Part shown: positions 51,309 through 63,290 of the stretch, piece by piece | How the letters are laid out: every line of letters begins with the position of its first letter | How positions within the stretch are numbered: the stretch's first letter is position 1 | Assembly (NCBI RefSeq): GCF_042648505.1 | Contig: NZ_JBHRXK010000008.1 | Span: 62,001 to 126,000, forward strand | DNA: 64,000 bases | Reading direction: 5' to 3' | DNA from: Lysobacter_L cavernae | Lineage (GTDB): Bacteria > Pseudomonadota > Gammaproteobacteria > Xanthomonadales > Xanthomonadaceae | Notes under the pieces: model-generated | The model's input: only the letters and a program-made list of their open reading frames with translations | Database searches by the model: none | What the model was told of the DNA's origin: nothing | Program-made: the position numbers and the translations under genes

Positions 51309-51891
51309 GGCGTGGCCCCGCTGCGTCGCAGGCGCATCGCCTTGTCGGTATCGGCCGTGTCGAACAGCGCCGGTTGCGCGCGCAGCAGGGCGGTCATTGC
51401 CGGCGCGTCACCTTCGATCACCAACAGGGTCTTGCTGGCCTCGCGCCCGCGGATGCGGCGGCTGGCGATCGCCTTCGCCACGAAGTCCGCATCGACCTGC
51501 AGCGCCTGCAGCCGGTCGCCGTCGATCCGGTAGCGCAGCACGAACACGCTGCCCGCCGGTGCGGTGGCGGCGAAGTCGCTGGTGGCCAGGCCGAGGATCT
51601 GTTCGACGTCGTGCGCGGTAAGCACCAGGTAGTCGTGGCCGTCCAGCGTGAAGCTGCGCACGGTGGTGTCGTAGGCGGGCAGGCGGCCGTTGTCGCGTGG
51701 CGGGAAGTGGGCGCGGCACTGTTGGTCCAGCTTGACTTCGACGCCGTTGTTCTCGCCCTCGGGCAGCCAGTGACCGGCCAGCTTCGTGTCGCAGCCGAGC
51801 TGCGCGCTCGGCGGCTGCTCGAACGCGACGCAGCCGGCCAGCGCCACTACGAGTGCGGCCGCGATCGAGATTGTGGCGGCGGGGCGCAGGC

Positions 51892-51895
<4 letters not shown>
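51305..51895 (-). CDS. Predicted lipoprotein within the leucine-degradation operon
   Basis: A 196-residue protein with a lipoprotein signal (ISIAAALVVALAGC, acylated Cys22). The mature part has two more cysteines (LGCDTKLAGHWLPEGE and DQQCRAHFPP) and a mixed beta pattern (TVRSFTLDGHDYLVLTAHDV, VLRYRIDGDRLQALQVDADF). I recognise no named domain. Four-base overlaps on both sides couple it to the carboxylase subunit and HMG-CoA lyase, which is odd for an envelope lipoprotein. Confidence 0.75.
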
Positions 51896-53912
<2,017 letters not shown>

Positions 53913-53913
<1 letters not shown>

Positions 53914-54326
53914 CAGTGCGTCTCGTCTCCCTCCCCTTCAAGGGGAGGGCTGGGGAGGGGATGGTGTTGCTTGCGACCTACGAGCGCTCGATAGATGGCA
54001 TCTGCAACAGTCTGCGTATTTGCCAGCACTTCATTGTTCCAGAAGCGCAGTACCAGAAAGCCCCCTTCTCGAAGGAAGTCATCCCGAATCTCGTCCGCCG
54101 ACGAGTCCGCATGCTGCCCACCGTCGACCTCGACGACGAGCCGCTGCTCCAGGTAGACGAAATCGAGGATGTAGTGGTAATAGGGGTGCTGCCGGCGGAA
54201 CTTGTGACCATCCAGTTGTCGGCCACGCAGAATCGACCATAGTCGACGCTCGGCGTCGGTCATCCTGTTGCGCAGGTTTCGTTGCAGCTTTGCATCGAGA
54301 ATGGCTTCGTTGGTTTGTCCGCGCAT
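53913..54326 (-). CDS. DUF559 (Vsr-like) endonuclease-domain protein
   Basis: A 137-residue protein with the DUF559 fold related to Vsr and other PD-(D/E)XK nucleases: RRLWSILRGRQLDGHKFRRQ, YILDFVYLEQRLVVEVDGGQHAD and GFLVLRFWNNEVLANTQTVAD. The Asp of LDFV and the Glu-Asp of VEVDG fit the catalytic core. The last codons (PLPSPPLEGEG) come from a palindromic repeat, and an inverted copy lies just upstream of the gene. The stop overlaps the liuD start by one base (TGATG). Substrate unknown. The ATG at 54326 begins the conserved part. Confidence 0.8.
53929..53968 (+). repeat. Palindromic repeat, left copy flanking the DUF559 gene
   Basis: A 40-base element containing the palindrome CCCTCCCCTTCAAGGGGAGG. 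Its near-identical inverse is at 54346-54384. This copy lies within the 3' codons of the DUF559 gene. Confidence 0.85.
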
Positions 54327-54345
54327 TCGGATTCCTGTGGCGTTG

Positions 54346-54384
54346 AACACCATCCCCACCCAACCCTCCCCTTGAAGGGGAGGG
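54346..54384 (-). repeat. Palindromic repeat, right copy flanking the DUF559 gene
   Basis: A 39-base inverted copy of 53929-53968 (a few mismatches and one indel), 20 bases upstream of the DUF559 start. Confidence 0.85.
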
Positions 54385-54408
54385 CTAAAAGCGCTGCCAT
54401 CCATAGCG

Positions 54409-55191
54409 TTACTGGCTCCAGCGCGGCTTGCGTTTGTCGAGGAAGGCGCTCAGGCCCTCCTGGCCTTCGTTGGAGACGCGCAGCTGCGCGATCAGTGCGG
54501 CGTTGTCGGCGTCGAGCCGGTTGCGGTCGGTCTGCGCCGCGACGCGCCGGACCAGTGCCTTGGCCTGGGCGGCGGCATGCGGCCCCGCCTTGAGCAGCAG
54601 ATCGATCTGCTGCTCAACCGCTGTGTCCAGCTCGGCCTCCGGCACCACCCGGTGCAGCAGGCCCATGTGCAGCGCGGTATCGGCCGCGAAAATTTCGGCA
54701 CTGGCAAACCAGCGGCGTGCCTGACGCGGGCCGATCGCCTCGATCACGTACGGTGAGATCACCGCTGGCAGCAGACCGAGCTTGCTCTCGGTCAGACCGA
54801 ACTTCGCCTGCGGCACGGCGATGGCGATGTCGCAGCAGGCGATCAGGCCGACCCCGCCGCCGAACGCGGCGCCGTGCACGCGCGCGATGGTCGGCTTGGG
54901 CAGCTCGTCGAGCGTGCGCATCAGGCGGGCGAGGGCGAGGGCGTCGTCGCGGTTCTCCGTCTCGCTGGCGGCAGCCATGCCGCGCATCCAGTGCAGGTCG
55001 GCGCCGGCCGAGAACGAGGCGCCTTCGCCCTCCAGCAGCACCACGCGTACGTTATCGTCCGCGGCGACGCTTTCCAGTGCGCCGGTCAGGGCCGCGATCA
55101 GCATCGCGTCGAAGGCGTTGTGCAGCTCCGGACGGTTCAGGCGTAGACGGGCGACGGGTCCTTCGCGCAGGCTCAGCAGCGGGTGGGTCAT
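54409..55191 (-). CDS. liuC: Methylglutaconyl-CoA hydratase (enoyl-CoA hydratase family)
   Basis: A 260-residue crotonase-family enzyme that hydrates 3-methylglutaconyl-CoA to HMG-CoA. The oxyanion-hole and substrate motifs are SFSAGADLHWMRGMA and VHGAAFGGGVGLIACCDIAI, with the active-site region KFGLTESKLGLLPAVISPYV. The SFSAGADLHWM segment is characteristic of LiuC/AUH-type hydratases. It is the first gene of the minus-strand leucine unit. Confidence 0.92.
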   Translation of the reverse strand: MTHPLLSLREGPVARLRLNRPELHNAFDAMLIAALTGALESVAADDNVRVVLLEGEGASFSAGADLHWMRGMAAASETENRDDALALARLMRTLDELPKPTIARVHGAAFGGGVGLIACCDIAIAVPQAKFGLTESKLGLLPAVISPYVIEAIGPRQARRWFASAEIFAADTALHMGLLHRVVPEAELDTAVEQQIDLLLKAGPHAAAQAKALVRRVAAQTDRNRLDADNAALIAQLRVSNEGQEGLSAFLDKRKPRWSQ

Positions 55192-55274
55192 CGGCGCAGG
55201 CGGGTTGTTGGAGTCTGCCGAATGATAGCCGTTGCTCCTGTACGTCCGAGGCGACAGCGCAGGGCGGTGCTACA

Positions 55275-55293
55275 ATTGAGAACAATTCCTATT
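55275..55293 (+). promoter_or_regulatory. Candidate Fur box upstream of feoA
   Basis: ATTGAGAACAATTCCTATT resembles the 19-bp Fur operator (pattern TTGAGAATnATTCTCA) and lies 48 bases before feoA. Iron repression of feoAB is well established in other Proteobacteria; its use here is inferred. Confidence 0.6.
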
Positions 55294-55341
55294 TGGAGTG
55301 GTGCCGCCCGGCGTAATGCCAGGCGCGCCCGAGGTGAACCC

Positions 55342-55608
55342 TTGAAGCTGTCCGAACTGCCCCGCCGCACTGCCGCCACCGTGGAAACCGTCGAAGACCT
55401 GGCACCGAACGATGCGATCGCGCGCCGACTGCGCGAGCTCGGCTTCGTCCACGGCGAGCGCGTCGAGGTGATGGCGGCCGGCCCGATCGCGGCCGAGCCG
55501 CTGCTGGTGCAGGTCGGCTTCACCCGCTTCGCCTTGCGCCGCAGCGAGGCCGCACGCGTGCGGGTTCGGCCCGATGGCCTGCACGGCGCCGCCGAGGGTG
55601 TGGCATGA
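55342..55608 (+). CDS. feoA: Ferrous iron transport protein A
   Basis: An 88-residue SH3-like protein that assists FeoB. It starts MKLSELPRRTAATVETVEDL and contains RRLRELGFVHGERVEVMAAGP and the closing RRSEAARVRVRP. The TTG at 55342 is placed by a GAGGTG ribosome site at 55331-55336. The stop overlaps feoB (ATGA). Confidence 0.92.
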   Translation: MKLSELPRRTAATVETVEDLAPNDAIARRLRELGFVHGERVEVMAAGPIAAEPLLVQVGFTRFALRRSEAARVRVRPDGLHGAAEGVA

Positions 55609-57479
55609 GCGCCGCCACGACGACGCGCATCGCTCTGGTCGGTAGCCCGAACTGCGGCAAGACCGCGCTGTTCAACCTGCTCACCGGCAGCCGGCAAAAA
55701 GTCGCCAACTACGCCGGCGTCACCGTCGAGCGCAAGGAGGGCCGTTTCCACGCGCCGTCCGGACGCAGCTACGCGGTGCTCGACCTGCCCGGCGCCTACA
55801 GCCTGCACGCGGCCAGCCTCGACGAGGCGGTCACGCGCGACCTGTGCCGCGGCTTCTACCCGGGCGAGCCGGCGCCGGATGTGCTGGTGTGCGTGGTCGA
55901 CGCGACCAACCTGCGTCTGCACCTGCGCTTCGCCCTGGAGGTGCGCGAGCTCGGTCGGCCGATGGTGCTCGCGGTCAACATGATGGATGCGGCCAAGCGC
56001 CGCGGCATCGACGTCGACCTGGCCGTGCTCGAGCGTGAGCTCGGCGTGCCGGTGGTGCCGACCGTCGCCGTGCGCCGCGGTGGCGCAAGCGAACTGGTGG
56101 CGATGCTTGATCGCGTCGCCGGAAATCTGCACGAGCCGCGTGAGCACCTGCCGGCCGAGCTGGCCAGCAACGCCGACGCGCTGCACGCCGAAACCCGTCG
56201 CCTGCTGTCGCTGGCGGTGTCGATGCCGCGCCGCACTGCCGAGATCGACGACGCCCTCGACCGCTGGCTGCTGCACCCGGTGCTCGGCCTGCTGTCGCTG
56301 GCGGTGGTGATGTTCCTGATCTTCCAGGCGGTGTACGCCTGGGCGACGCCGCTGATGGACCTGATCGAAGCCGGCACCGGTGCCTTGGGCGGAGCGGTCG
56401 GCGCGGCATTGCCGGAAGGGCCGCTCAACAGCCTGCTGGTCGACGGCGTGATCGCCGGCCTCGGTGGCGTGATCGTGTTCCTGCCGCAGATCTTGATCCT
56501 GTTCGCCTTCATCCTCGCACTCGAGGAATCCGGCTACCTGCCGCGCGCGGCCTTCCTGCTCGACCGGATGATGGCGTCGGCCGGCCTGTCGGGGCGTTCG
56601 TTCATCCCGCTGCTGTCGAGTTTCGCCTGCGCGGTACCGGGCATCATGGCCACGCGTTCGATCCAGGACCCGCGCGATCGCCTCGCCACGATCCTGGTGT
56701 CGCCGCTGATGACGTGTTCGGCGCGCCTGCCGGTGTACGCGCTGCTGATCGGCGCCTTCATTCCGGCCCGGCAGGTTGCCGGTGGGTTGCTCAATCAGCA
56801 GGGGCTGGTGCTGTTCGGGCTGTACGCGGCCGGCATCCTCAGTGCACTGGCGGTGTCGTGGGTGATGAAGAAGTGGCGGCGCGACAAGAGCGAGCACCCG
56901 CTGCTGCTCGAACTGCCGTCCTACCGCGTGCCACACCCGCGTGACCTGCTGATCGGTTTGTGGGAGCGCGCCTGGATCTTCCTGCGCCGGGTCGGCGGCA
57001 TCATCCTGGCGCTGACCATCCTGCTGTGGTTCCTGTTGTCGTTCCCGGGTGCGCCCGTCGGCGCGACCGGCCCGGCCATCGACTACAGCTTCGCCGGCCG
57101 CATCGGCCACGCCATGACCGCGGTGTTCGCGCCGCTCGGCTTCAACTGGCAGATCTGCATCGCGCTGATCCCCGGCATGGCCGCGCGAGAAGTGGTGGTG
57201 GTGTCGCTGGCCACGGTCTATGCGCTGTCGGCTGCCAATGACGATGCCGCCACCCAGGCGCTGACCCCGCTGATCAGCGATGGCTGGTCGCTGGCCACGG
57301 CGCTGTCGCTGCTGGTGTGGTTCATCTATGCGCCACAGTGCATCTCGACGCTGGCGACGATCAAGCGCGAGACCAATTCCTGGAAACAGGTCGCGATCAG
57401 CACCGGTTACCTGTTCGGCCTGGCCTACCTGGCCTCGTTCGTGACCTATCAGGTCGCGGTGGCGTTGGGCGCGGGGTGA
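55605..57479 (+). CDS. feoB: Ferrous iron transporter B
   Basis: A 624-residue inner-membrane Fe(II) permease. The N-terminal G domain has G1 VGSPNCGKTALFN, G3 LDLPGAYSLHA and G4 AVNMMDAAK. The membrane part has the two gate motifs FACAVPGIMATRSIQDPRDRL and AREVVVVSLATVYAL, and the cysteine in LMTCSARLPVYALL. It is shorter than E. coli FeoB (773), like other xanthomonad forms. Confidence 0.96.
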   Translation: MSAATTTRIALVGSPNCGKTALFNLLTGSRQKVANYAGVTVERKEGRFHAPSGRSYAVLDLPGAYSLHAASLDEAVTRDLCRGFYPGEPAPDVLVCVVDATNLRLHLRFALEVRELGRPMVLAVNMMDAAKRRGIDVDLAVLERELGVPVVPTVAVRRGGASELVAMLDRVAGNLHEPREHLPAELASNADALHAETRRLLSLAVSMPRRTAEIDDALDRWLLHPVLGLLSLAVVMFLIFQAVYAWATPLMDLIEAGTGALGGAVGAALPEGPLNSLLVDGVIAGLGGVIVFLPQILILFAFILALEESGYLPRAAFLLDRMMASAGLSGRSFIPLLSSFACAVPGIMATRSIQDPRDRLATILVSPLMTCSARLPVYALLIGAFIPARQVAGGLLNQQGLVLFGLYAAGILSALAVSWVMKKWRRDKSEHPLLLELPSYRVPHPRDLLIGLWERAWIFLRRVGGIILALTILLWFLLSFPGAPVGATGPAIDYSFAGRIGHAMTAVFAPLGFNWQICIALIPGMAAREVVVVSLATVYALSAANDDAATQALTPLISDGWSLATALSLLVWFIYAPQCISTLATIKRETNSWKQVAISTGYLFGLAYLASFVTYQVAVALGAG

Positions 57480-57481
57480 GC

Positions 57482-57736
57482 ATGGACGCCGGCCTGCTCG
57501 CGCAGTACGCGGTGATCGCGCTGGCAGTGCTGGTCAGCGCCGGCTTCGTCGCCAAGCGCCAGTTCCCGGGATTGGTGCGCCGGCTGCGCATCGCCATCGC
57601 CCTGCCGATGGTGCGAGAGGGCCGGCCGCCGTGGCTGCGCCGGCTCGGCCTGCGCATCGCGCCGCCGTCGCGCGTCATCGACGCGGCCTGCGGCGGCTGC
57701 AACAGCTGCGGGCCGTCGTCACCCCGACAGCATTGA
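57482..57736 (+). CDS. Small membrane protein with Cys-rich tail in the FeoC position (DUF6587-like)
   Basis: An 84-residue protein with one N-terminal transmembrane helix (YAVIALAVLVSAGFVA), a basic middle and a C-terminal cluster CGGCNSCG. Its start lies 2 bases after the feoB stop, so it belongs to the feo operon. It has no winged-helix FeoC features; it more resembles the FeoB-associated Cys-rich proteins found in other bacteria. A role with iron or FeoB at the membrane is inferred from position. Confidence 0.72.
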   Translation: MDAGLLAQYAVIALAVLVSAGFVAKRQFPGLVRRLRIAIALPMVREGRPPWLRRLGLRIAPPSRVIDAACGGCNSCGPSSPRQH

Positions 57737-57755
57737 GGTCATCGTGCCGCGGCCG

Positions 57756-58127
57756 TCAGTGACGGCCCCGGCCCCGGCCGGCGCGATAGCCCTTGATCTC
57801 GACGGCTTCGACCGCCAGCGTGAACGTGCGTTCCTCGTCGGCGTGGAGCGCGCCGACCCCAATGACCTGGCGGTCGATCTCCTCGCCGCGGTCGTTGCGG
57901 ATCGTCAGCACCATCGAGTACTCCAGCGCGCTGTCGCCGGAGGGCGGCTTGATCGTGCCCTCCACGCGCAGCGGCACCGAGCGCTGCCTGGCCGATTCCA
58001 CCGCATCCGGATCGAAGCGCAGGTGATGCTTGCACCCCGGACAGACGCTCGCGCTTTCGAGAATCGTCGTCTTGCAGTGCGGACAGGTGCGCGTCGCGCC
58101 GGGCACGCCCGGGCGCAGGGTGCTCAT
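57756..58127 (-). CDS. Zinc-ribbon protein partnered with bactofilin
   Basis: A 123-residue protein with an N-terminal zinc ribbon (CPHCKTTILESASVCPGC, residues about 15-32) and a C-terminal beta region of about 80 residues (EYSMVLTIRNDRGEEIDRQV, ERTFTLAVEAVEIKGYRAG) ending in an Arg/Gly tail. It overlaps the bactofilin gene by 4 bases. I do not recognise a named function; a role in bactofilin assembly is a positional inference. Confidence 0.7.
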   Translation of the reverse strand: MSTLRPGVPGATRTCPHCKTTILESASVCPGCKHHLRFDPDAVESARQRSVPLRVEGTIKPPSGDSALEYSMVLTIRNDRGEEIDRQVIGVGALHADEERTFTLAVEAVEIKGYRAGRGRGRH

Positions 58128-58708
58128 GAGGTGGCGCTCGCCTCCGCCTTGGCGTGATCATTCTTGGCGCTGTCGGCCTTGCCGTTGGGCTTGTGTACTT
58201 CTTTGTCTTCCCAGCCGAACTCGACTTGGCCGCGCATGCGCGAGCCGGCGGCGACGATCACGGTGCCGGCCTTGACGTCGCCGACGATGAGGCCGCCTTC
58301 GAGCAGCTCGACCCGGTTCGCCGATTCGATATTGCCCTCGAGCTCGCCGGCGATCACGACCTTGCGCGCCCGCACGCCGCCGTTGAGCTTGGCGCCGACC
58401 TCGACCGTGAGGTCGCCTTCGACGTGCACGTCGCCCTTGAAGCGGCCGGCGATGCGGATGTGGCCCGAGCCCTGGATCTTGCCTTCGATCGACAGGTCGG
58501 AGGCAATCAGCGATTCCTTGCCGTTGTCGCGCTCGACCGGCTTGGGTGCTGCCGCCACCGGCGTAGCTGCTGCAGGGGCCGGAGTCGCCGGCGTGCCGAA
58601 CGAGATTTCGTTGTGGGTGTCGGGTTCTTTCTTCAGCGCGGTTTCCGGCTGCTGCGACGGAAAGGGTGTTTCACGCTTGGGCGTGGTGGGCTGGTTGAAA
58701 ATCGCCAT
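58124..58708 (-). CDS. Bactofilin family polymer-forming protein
   Basis: A 194-residue cytoskeletal protein. A disordered Pro/Ala-rich N-terminus (1-75) and a charged C-terminal tail (from about 172) surround the bactofilin beta-helix, built of repeats such as IEGKIQGSGHIRIAGRFKGD, VHVEGDLTVEVGAKLNG and ELEGNIESANRVELLEGG. Bactofilins polymerise without nucleotide and organise the envelope or cell shape. No M23 peptidase gene is adjacent, unlike many bactofilin loci. The ATG at 58708 has GAGGAA upstream. Confidence 0.92.
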   Translation of the reverse strand: MAIFNQPTTPKRETPFPSQQPETALKKEPDTHNEISFGTPATPAPAAATPVAAAPKPVERDNGKESLIASDLSIEGKIQGSGHIRIAGRFKGDVHVEGDLTVEVGAKLNGGVRARKVVIAGELEGNIESANRVELLEGGLIVGDVKAGTVIVAAGSRMRGQVEFGWEDKEVHKPNGKADSAKNDHAKAEASATS

Positions 58709-58872
58709 GGCGCGGATTCCTCGGTTGGGCAAGCAAAGAAGTGCGAAACCATTCGAGGCTACGCAGCACTTGCGGTCACGGGTGTGACACGCCTCACCAT
58801 AACGAGTGCGTGGATCCGGGCGTTTATCCGCCGATCACGTGTCTGAATTGGGAAAGCCCGATCGACGCAGCA

Positions 58873-60498
<1,626 letters not shown>

Positions 60499-60612
60499 CG
60501 AGGCGGGGTGTGCGGAGAACGCGGCATCAAACCACAAAGCGCCGGGCGTGGCCAAATCGAGCGGGCGGGTTGGCGCATGGCCGCGTTGTCCCGCCACGTC
60601 GCCCTGCCACAA

Positions 60613-60644
60613 ACAGAAAGGCCCGCTTTCGCGGGCCTTTCTGT
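60613..60644 (-). terminator. Terminator downstream of the first alanine-rich lipoprotein
   Basis: ACAGAAAGGCCCGC (60613-60626) and GCGGGCCTTTCTGT (60631-60644) form a perfect 14-bp stem with a 4-base loop, 19 bases past the lipoprotein stop. Confidence 0.8.
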
Positions 60645-60663
60645 AGTGCAAGCAAGCCTTGAA

Positions 60664-61041
60664 TTACTTCTTGGCTTCTTCGGCAGCGGCGTCGGCCTTG
60701 TCGGCAACCTTCTGCGCAGCGTCGGCCGTGGCCTGGGCAGCATCAGCGGTGGCGGCAGCAGCGCCGGCAGCGGCGTCGCTGGCAGCAGCAGCGGTCGCGT
60801 CGGCGCCTTCGGCAACGGCGGCGCCGGCAGTGGCGGCGGCGTCAGCGGTGGCGGCGGCAGCGGCGTCGGCGCCTTCGGCGACAGCGGTGCCGGCAGCGTC
60901 GGCGGCCTGGGCAGCAGCGTCACCGGCCTGCTCGGCGGCGGTGGCGGCTTCGGCGGCTTCGCCCTGGGCGGTTTCGGTCTTGCTGCAAGCCGACAGGGCC
61001 AGGACGGCGGCGGCGAGGAGGACGTAGAGCTTGGTGTTCAT
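60664..61041 (-). CDS. Alanine-rich low-complexity lipoprotein
   Basis: A 125-residue protein with a lipobox signal (YVLLAAAVLALSAC, Cys19). The mature part is almost wholly Ala, Asp, Thr and Glu in AADAA-type repeats, predicted to form one long amphipathic helix, ending EEAKK. It resembles small Lpp-like or LEA-like lipoproteins. A structural or stress role in the envelope is possible, but no function is known. The ATG at 61041 follows GGAGAC. It is a paralogue of the gene at 61229-61597. Confidence 0.8.
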   Translation of the reverse strand: MNTKLYVLLAAAVLALSACSKTETAQGEAAEAATAAEQAGDAAAQAADAAGTAVAEGADAAAAATADAAATAGAAVAEGADATAAAASDAAAGAAAATADAAQATADAAQKVADKADAAAEEAKK

Positions 61042-61162
61042 GGTTGTCTCCGAAGGGGTTGTCTGAGAGATACGAAACAAATCGGTAAGTCAGGCAACGC
61101 CAGTGCTCGCAGCGGTCCGGCAGGGCCGGTTCTATCGTTCACTGACTGCTTTGCAGCCATGG

Positions 61163-61188
61163 AAAAAGCCGCCGGAAAACCGGCGGCT
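61163..61188 (-). terminator. Terminator downstream of the second alanine-rich lipoprotein
   Basis: AGCCGCCGG (61167-61175) and CCGGCGGCT (61180-61188) form a 9-bp stem, followed by a T run on the minus strand (A run 61163-61167). The two lipoprotein genes are thus separate units. Confidence 0.85.
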
Positions 61189-61228
61189 CTTCCATTGTAA
61201 TCACCCGGGCATTGCTGCCCAAAGGTTA

Positions 61229-61597
61229 TTACTTCTTCACTTCTTCCTTGGCAGCGTCGGTCGCCTGAGCGGCGGCGTCGGCGGCCTGGGTCGCAGCGTC
61301 AGCAGCCTGACCGGCAGCGTCGGCAGCGGCGTCAGCAGCCGGAGCGGTCGCAGCAGCGGCGGTTGCGTCGGCCGAAGCGGCAGCGGCGTCAGCAGCGGTG
61401 GCGGCGGTGTCGGCAGCGGCCTGGGCAGCGTCGGCAGCAGCAGCGTCGCCGGTGGCGGCGGCGGTGTCGGCAGCGGCCTGGGCTTCGGTCGAAGCGGCGG
61501 CAGCGTCGGTAGCAGCTTCTTCAGCCTGCTGCTGGTTCGAGCAAGCGGCCAGGGCGAAGCCCAGAGCCAGGGCGATGAGCGCCTTGTTGAAAGTCAT
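61229..61597 (-). CDS. Alanine-rich low-complexity lipoprotein, paralogue
   Basis: A 122-residue protein with a lipobox (ALALGFALAAC, Cys19) and a mature part of AADAA/QAADAA repeats; about half of all residues are alanine. It ends KEEVKK. Its architecture and length match the neighbouring lipoprotein, so the pair probably arose by duplication. A terminal lysine is shared with Braun-type Lpp, where it is linked to peptidoglycan; whether that applies here is unknown. Confidence 0.8.
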   Translation of the reverse strand: MTFNKALIALALGFALAACSNQQQAEEAATDAAAASTEAQAAADTAAATGDAAAADAAQAAADTAATAADAAAASADATAAAATAPAADAAADAAGQAADAATQAADAAAQATDAAKEEVKK

Positions 61598-61718
61598 GGT
61601 TCGTTTCCTCGTCGTTAGTTAGGCAACGCGCAGTTGCGCGCCTATAACATGATGACAAGCCGGTGACGCGTGTCAAGCGGCTTGGCCGGTTTTTTTCATG
61701 TAATACGTTTTTAACTTC

Positions 61719-62894
61719 TTATGCCAGCTCGACGGCGATTGCCGTGGCCTCGCCACCGCCGATGCACAGCGACGCCACGCCGCGCTTGCCGCCGCGGGCG
61801 TGCAGGGCATGCAACAGGGTGACCACCAGGCGAGCGCCACTGGCGCCGATCGGGTGGCCCAGTGCGCAGGCGCCACCGTTGACGTTCAGCTTGTCGTGGC
61901 TGATGCCGAGGTCCCTCATCGGTGCCATCGCGACGCAGGCAAATGCCTCGTTGACCTCGAACAGGTCGACGTCGGCCACGCTCCAGCCGGCCTTGTCCAA
62001 CACGTTTGTAATCGCTTTCACCGGTGCGGTCGTGAACCATTCCGGTGCCTGTGCGTGGCCGGCGTGGGCGACGATGCGCGCCAGCGGCGACAGCCCGCGC
62101 TTGGCGGCCTCGTCGGCGCTCATCAGCACGGCGGCGGCGGCGCCGTCGGAAATCTTCGACGACGATGCGGCGGTCAGCACGCCGTCCTTGCCGAACGCGG
62201 CGCGCAGGGTCGGGATCTTGGCCAGATCGATCTTGCCCGGCTCTTCGTCGCTGTCGACCACGACCTCGCCCTTGCGGCCCTTGACCGTGACCGGGACGAT
62301 CTCGTCCTTGAACGCGCCATTGGCGATCGCGGCCTGGGCGCGCTTGGCGCTTTCGGCCGAGAAGGCATCGAGTGCGGCGCGGTCGAAGCCGTACTTCTCG
62401 CAGGCCATGTCGCCGAACACGCCCATGGCCTTGCCGTCGTACGGGTTGGTCAGGCCGTCCCAGGCCATGTGGTCGAGCATCTCGGCGCTGCCGTAACGGA
62501 TGCCGGTGCGCGAGTGGTTGAGCAGGTGCGGCGCGTTGGTCATCGACTCCATGCCGCCGGCGACGACGACATGGGCCGAGCCGGCCTTGATCAGATCGTG
62601 GGCCAGCATGATCGCCTTCATGCCCGACCCGCAGACCTTGTTGATGGTGGTGCAGCCAGCCGAAGCGGGCAGGCCGGCGCCGAGTGCGGCCTGGCGCGCC
62701 GGCGCCTGGCCGAGACCGGCCGGCAGCACGCAGCCCATGATGACCTCGTCGACCTGGTCGGCTGCGACGCCGGCATGCGCGAGCGCGCCGTTGATCGCGG
62801 CGGTGCCCAGCGTCGGCGTCGGCACGCCGGTGAATTGACCGAGGAAGGAACCGATGGCGGTGCGCTTGGCACCGACGATGACGACGTCGCTCAT
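61719..62894 (-). CDS. Acetyl-CoA C-acetyltransferase (thiolase)
   Basis: A 391-residue thiolase of the AtoB/PhaA type that interconverts acetoacetyl-CoA with two acetyl-CoA. The nucleophile Cys is in INKVCGSGMKAIMLAHDL, the His in FEVNEAFACVAM and LNVNGGACALGHPIGASGA, and the second Cys in GVASLCIGGGEATAIAVE. It would complete acetoacetate use from leucine breakdown encoded nearby. The ATG at 62894 follows GGAG. Confidence 0.93.
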   Translation of the reverse strand: MSDVVIVGAKRTAIGSFLGQFTGVPTPTLGTAAINGALAHAGVAADQVDEVIMGCVLPAGLGQAPARQAALGAGLPASAGCTTINKVCGSGMKAIMLAHDLIKAGSAHVVVAGGMESMTNAPHLLNHSRTGIRYGSAEMLDHMAWDGLTNPYDGKAMGVFGDMACEKYGFDRAALDAFSAESAKRAQAAIANGAFKDEIVPVTVKGRKGEVVVDSDEEPGKIDLAKIPTLRAAFGKDGVLTAASSSKISDGAAAAVLMSADEAAKRGLSPLARIVAHAGHAQAPEWFTTAPVKAITNVLDKAGWSVADVDLFEVNEAFACVAMAPMRDLGISHDKLNVNGGACALGHPIGASGARLVVTLLHALHARGGKRGVASLCIGGGEATAIAVELA

Positions 62895-63290
62895 GAAGAA
62901 CTCCAGCAAGTACAGGCCGGCGCGGGGACCGGAACCCACGGATTATGCGGCGGCGTGCTGCAGCGCCGCAAACCGGAGGCGATTCACCCAGGTGCAGCAG
63001 GTAGAGCCTGCAGGCGCCCCTAGGGATTGCCGGCCATCGGCACGGGCCAGCACATGCACCTGCCTCCGTCGCACGCGCCATTGTGACCGGGCAACACCAC
63101 GATCAGCGGCCGGTCGTCAGCCGCAGTGCGCGCGTAGTGATCGAGCGCGCGATGATTCTGGGACCGGCATACGGGTTGCGTTCATGCAATGAACCATGCG
63201 CGGATTGTGGCGCGCGGCCGCTTGGATTAAAACGGAACTGCCGGTGCGCTGATTTGCTGGGGAGCGAAGGCGGTACCGATCGAGGACGAA
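62895..63290. other. 396-bp divergent intergenic region, no feature recognised
   Basis: This stretch separates the thiolase gene from the protease gene and should hold both promoters. I see no open frame with homology, no terminator and no clear sigma-70 boxes, only some CG-rich local dyads. Confidence 0.6.

Noticed and set aside
61598..61718. Terminator between the thiolase and lipoprotein genes
   Set aside because: The T run near 61690 follows only a weak dyad on the plus strand, where no gene reads, so it is not called.
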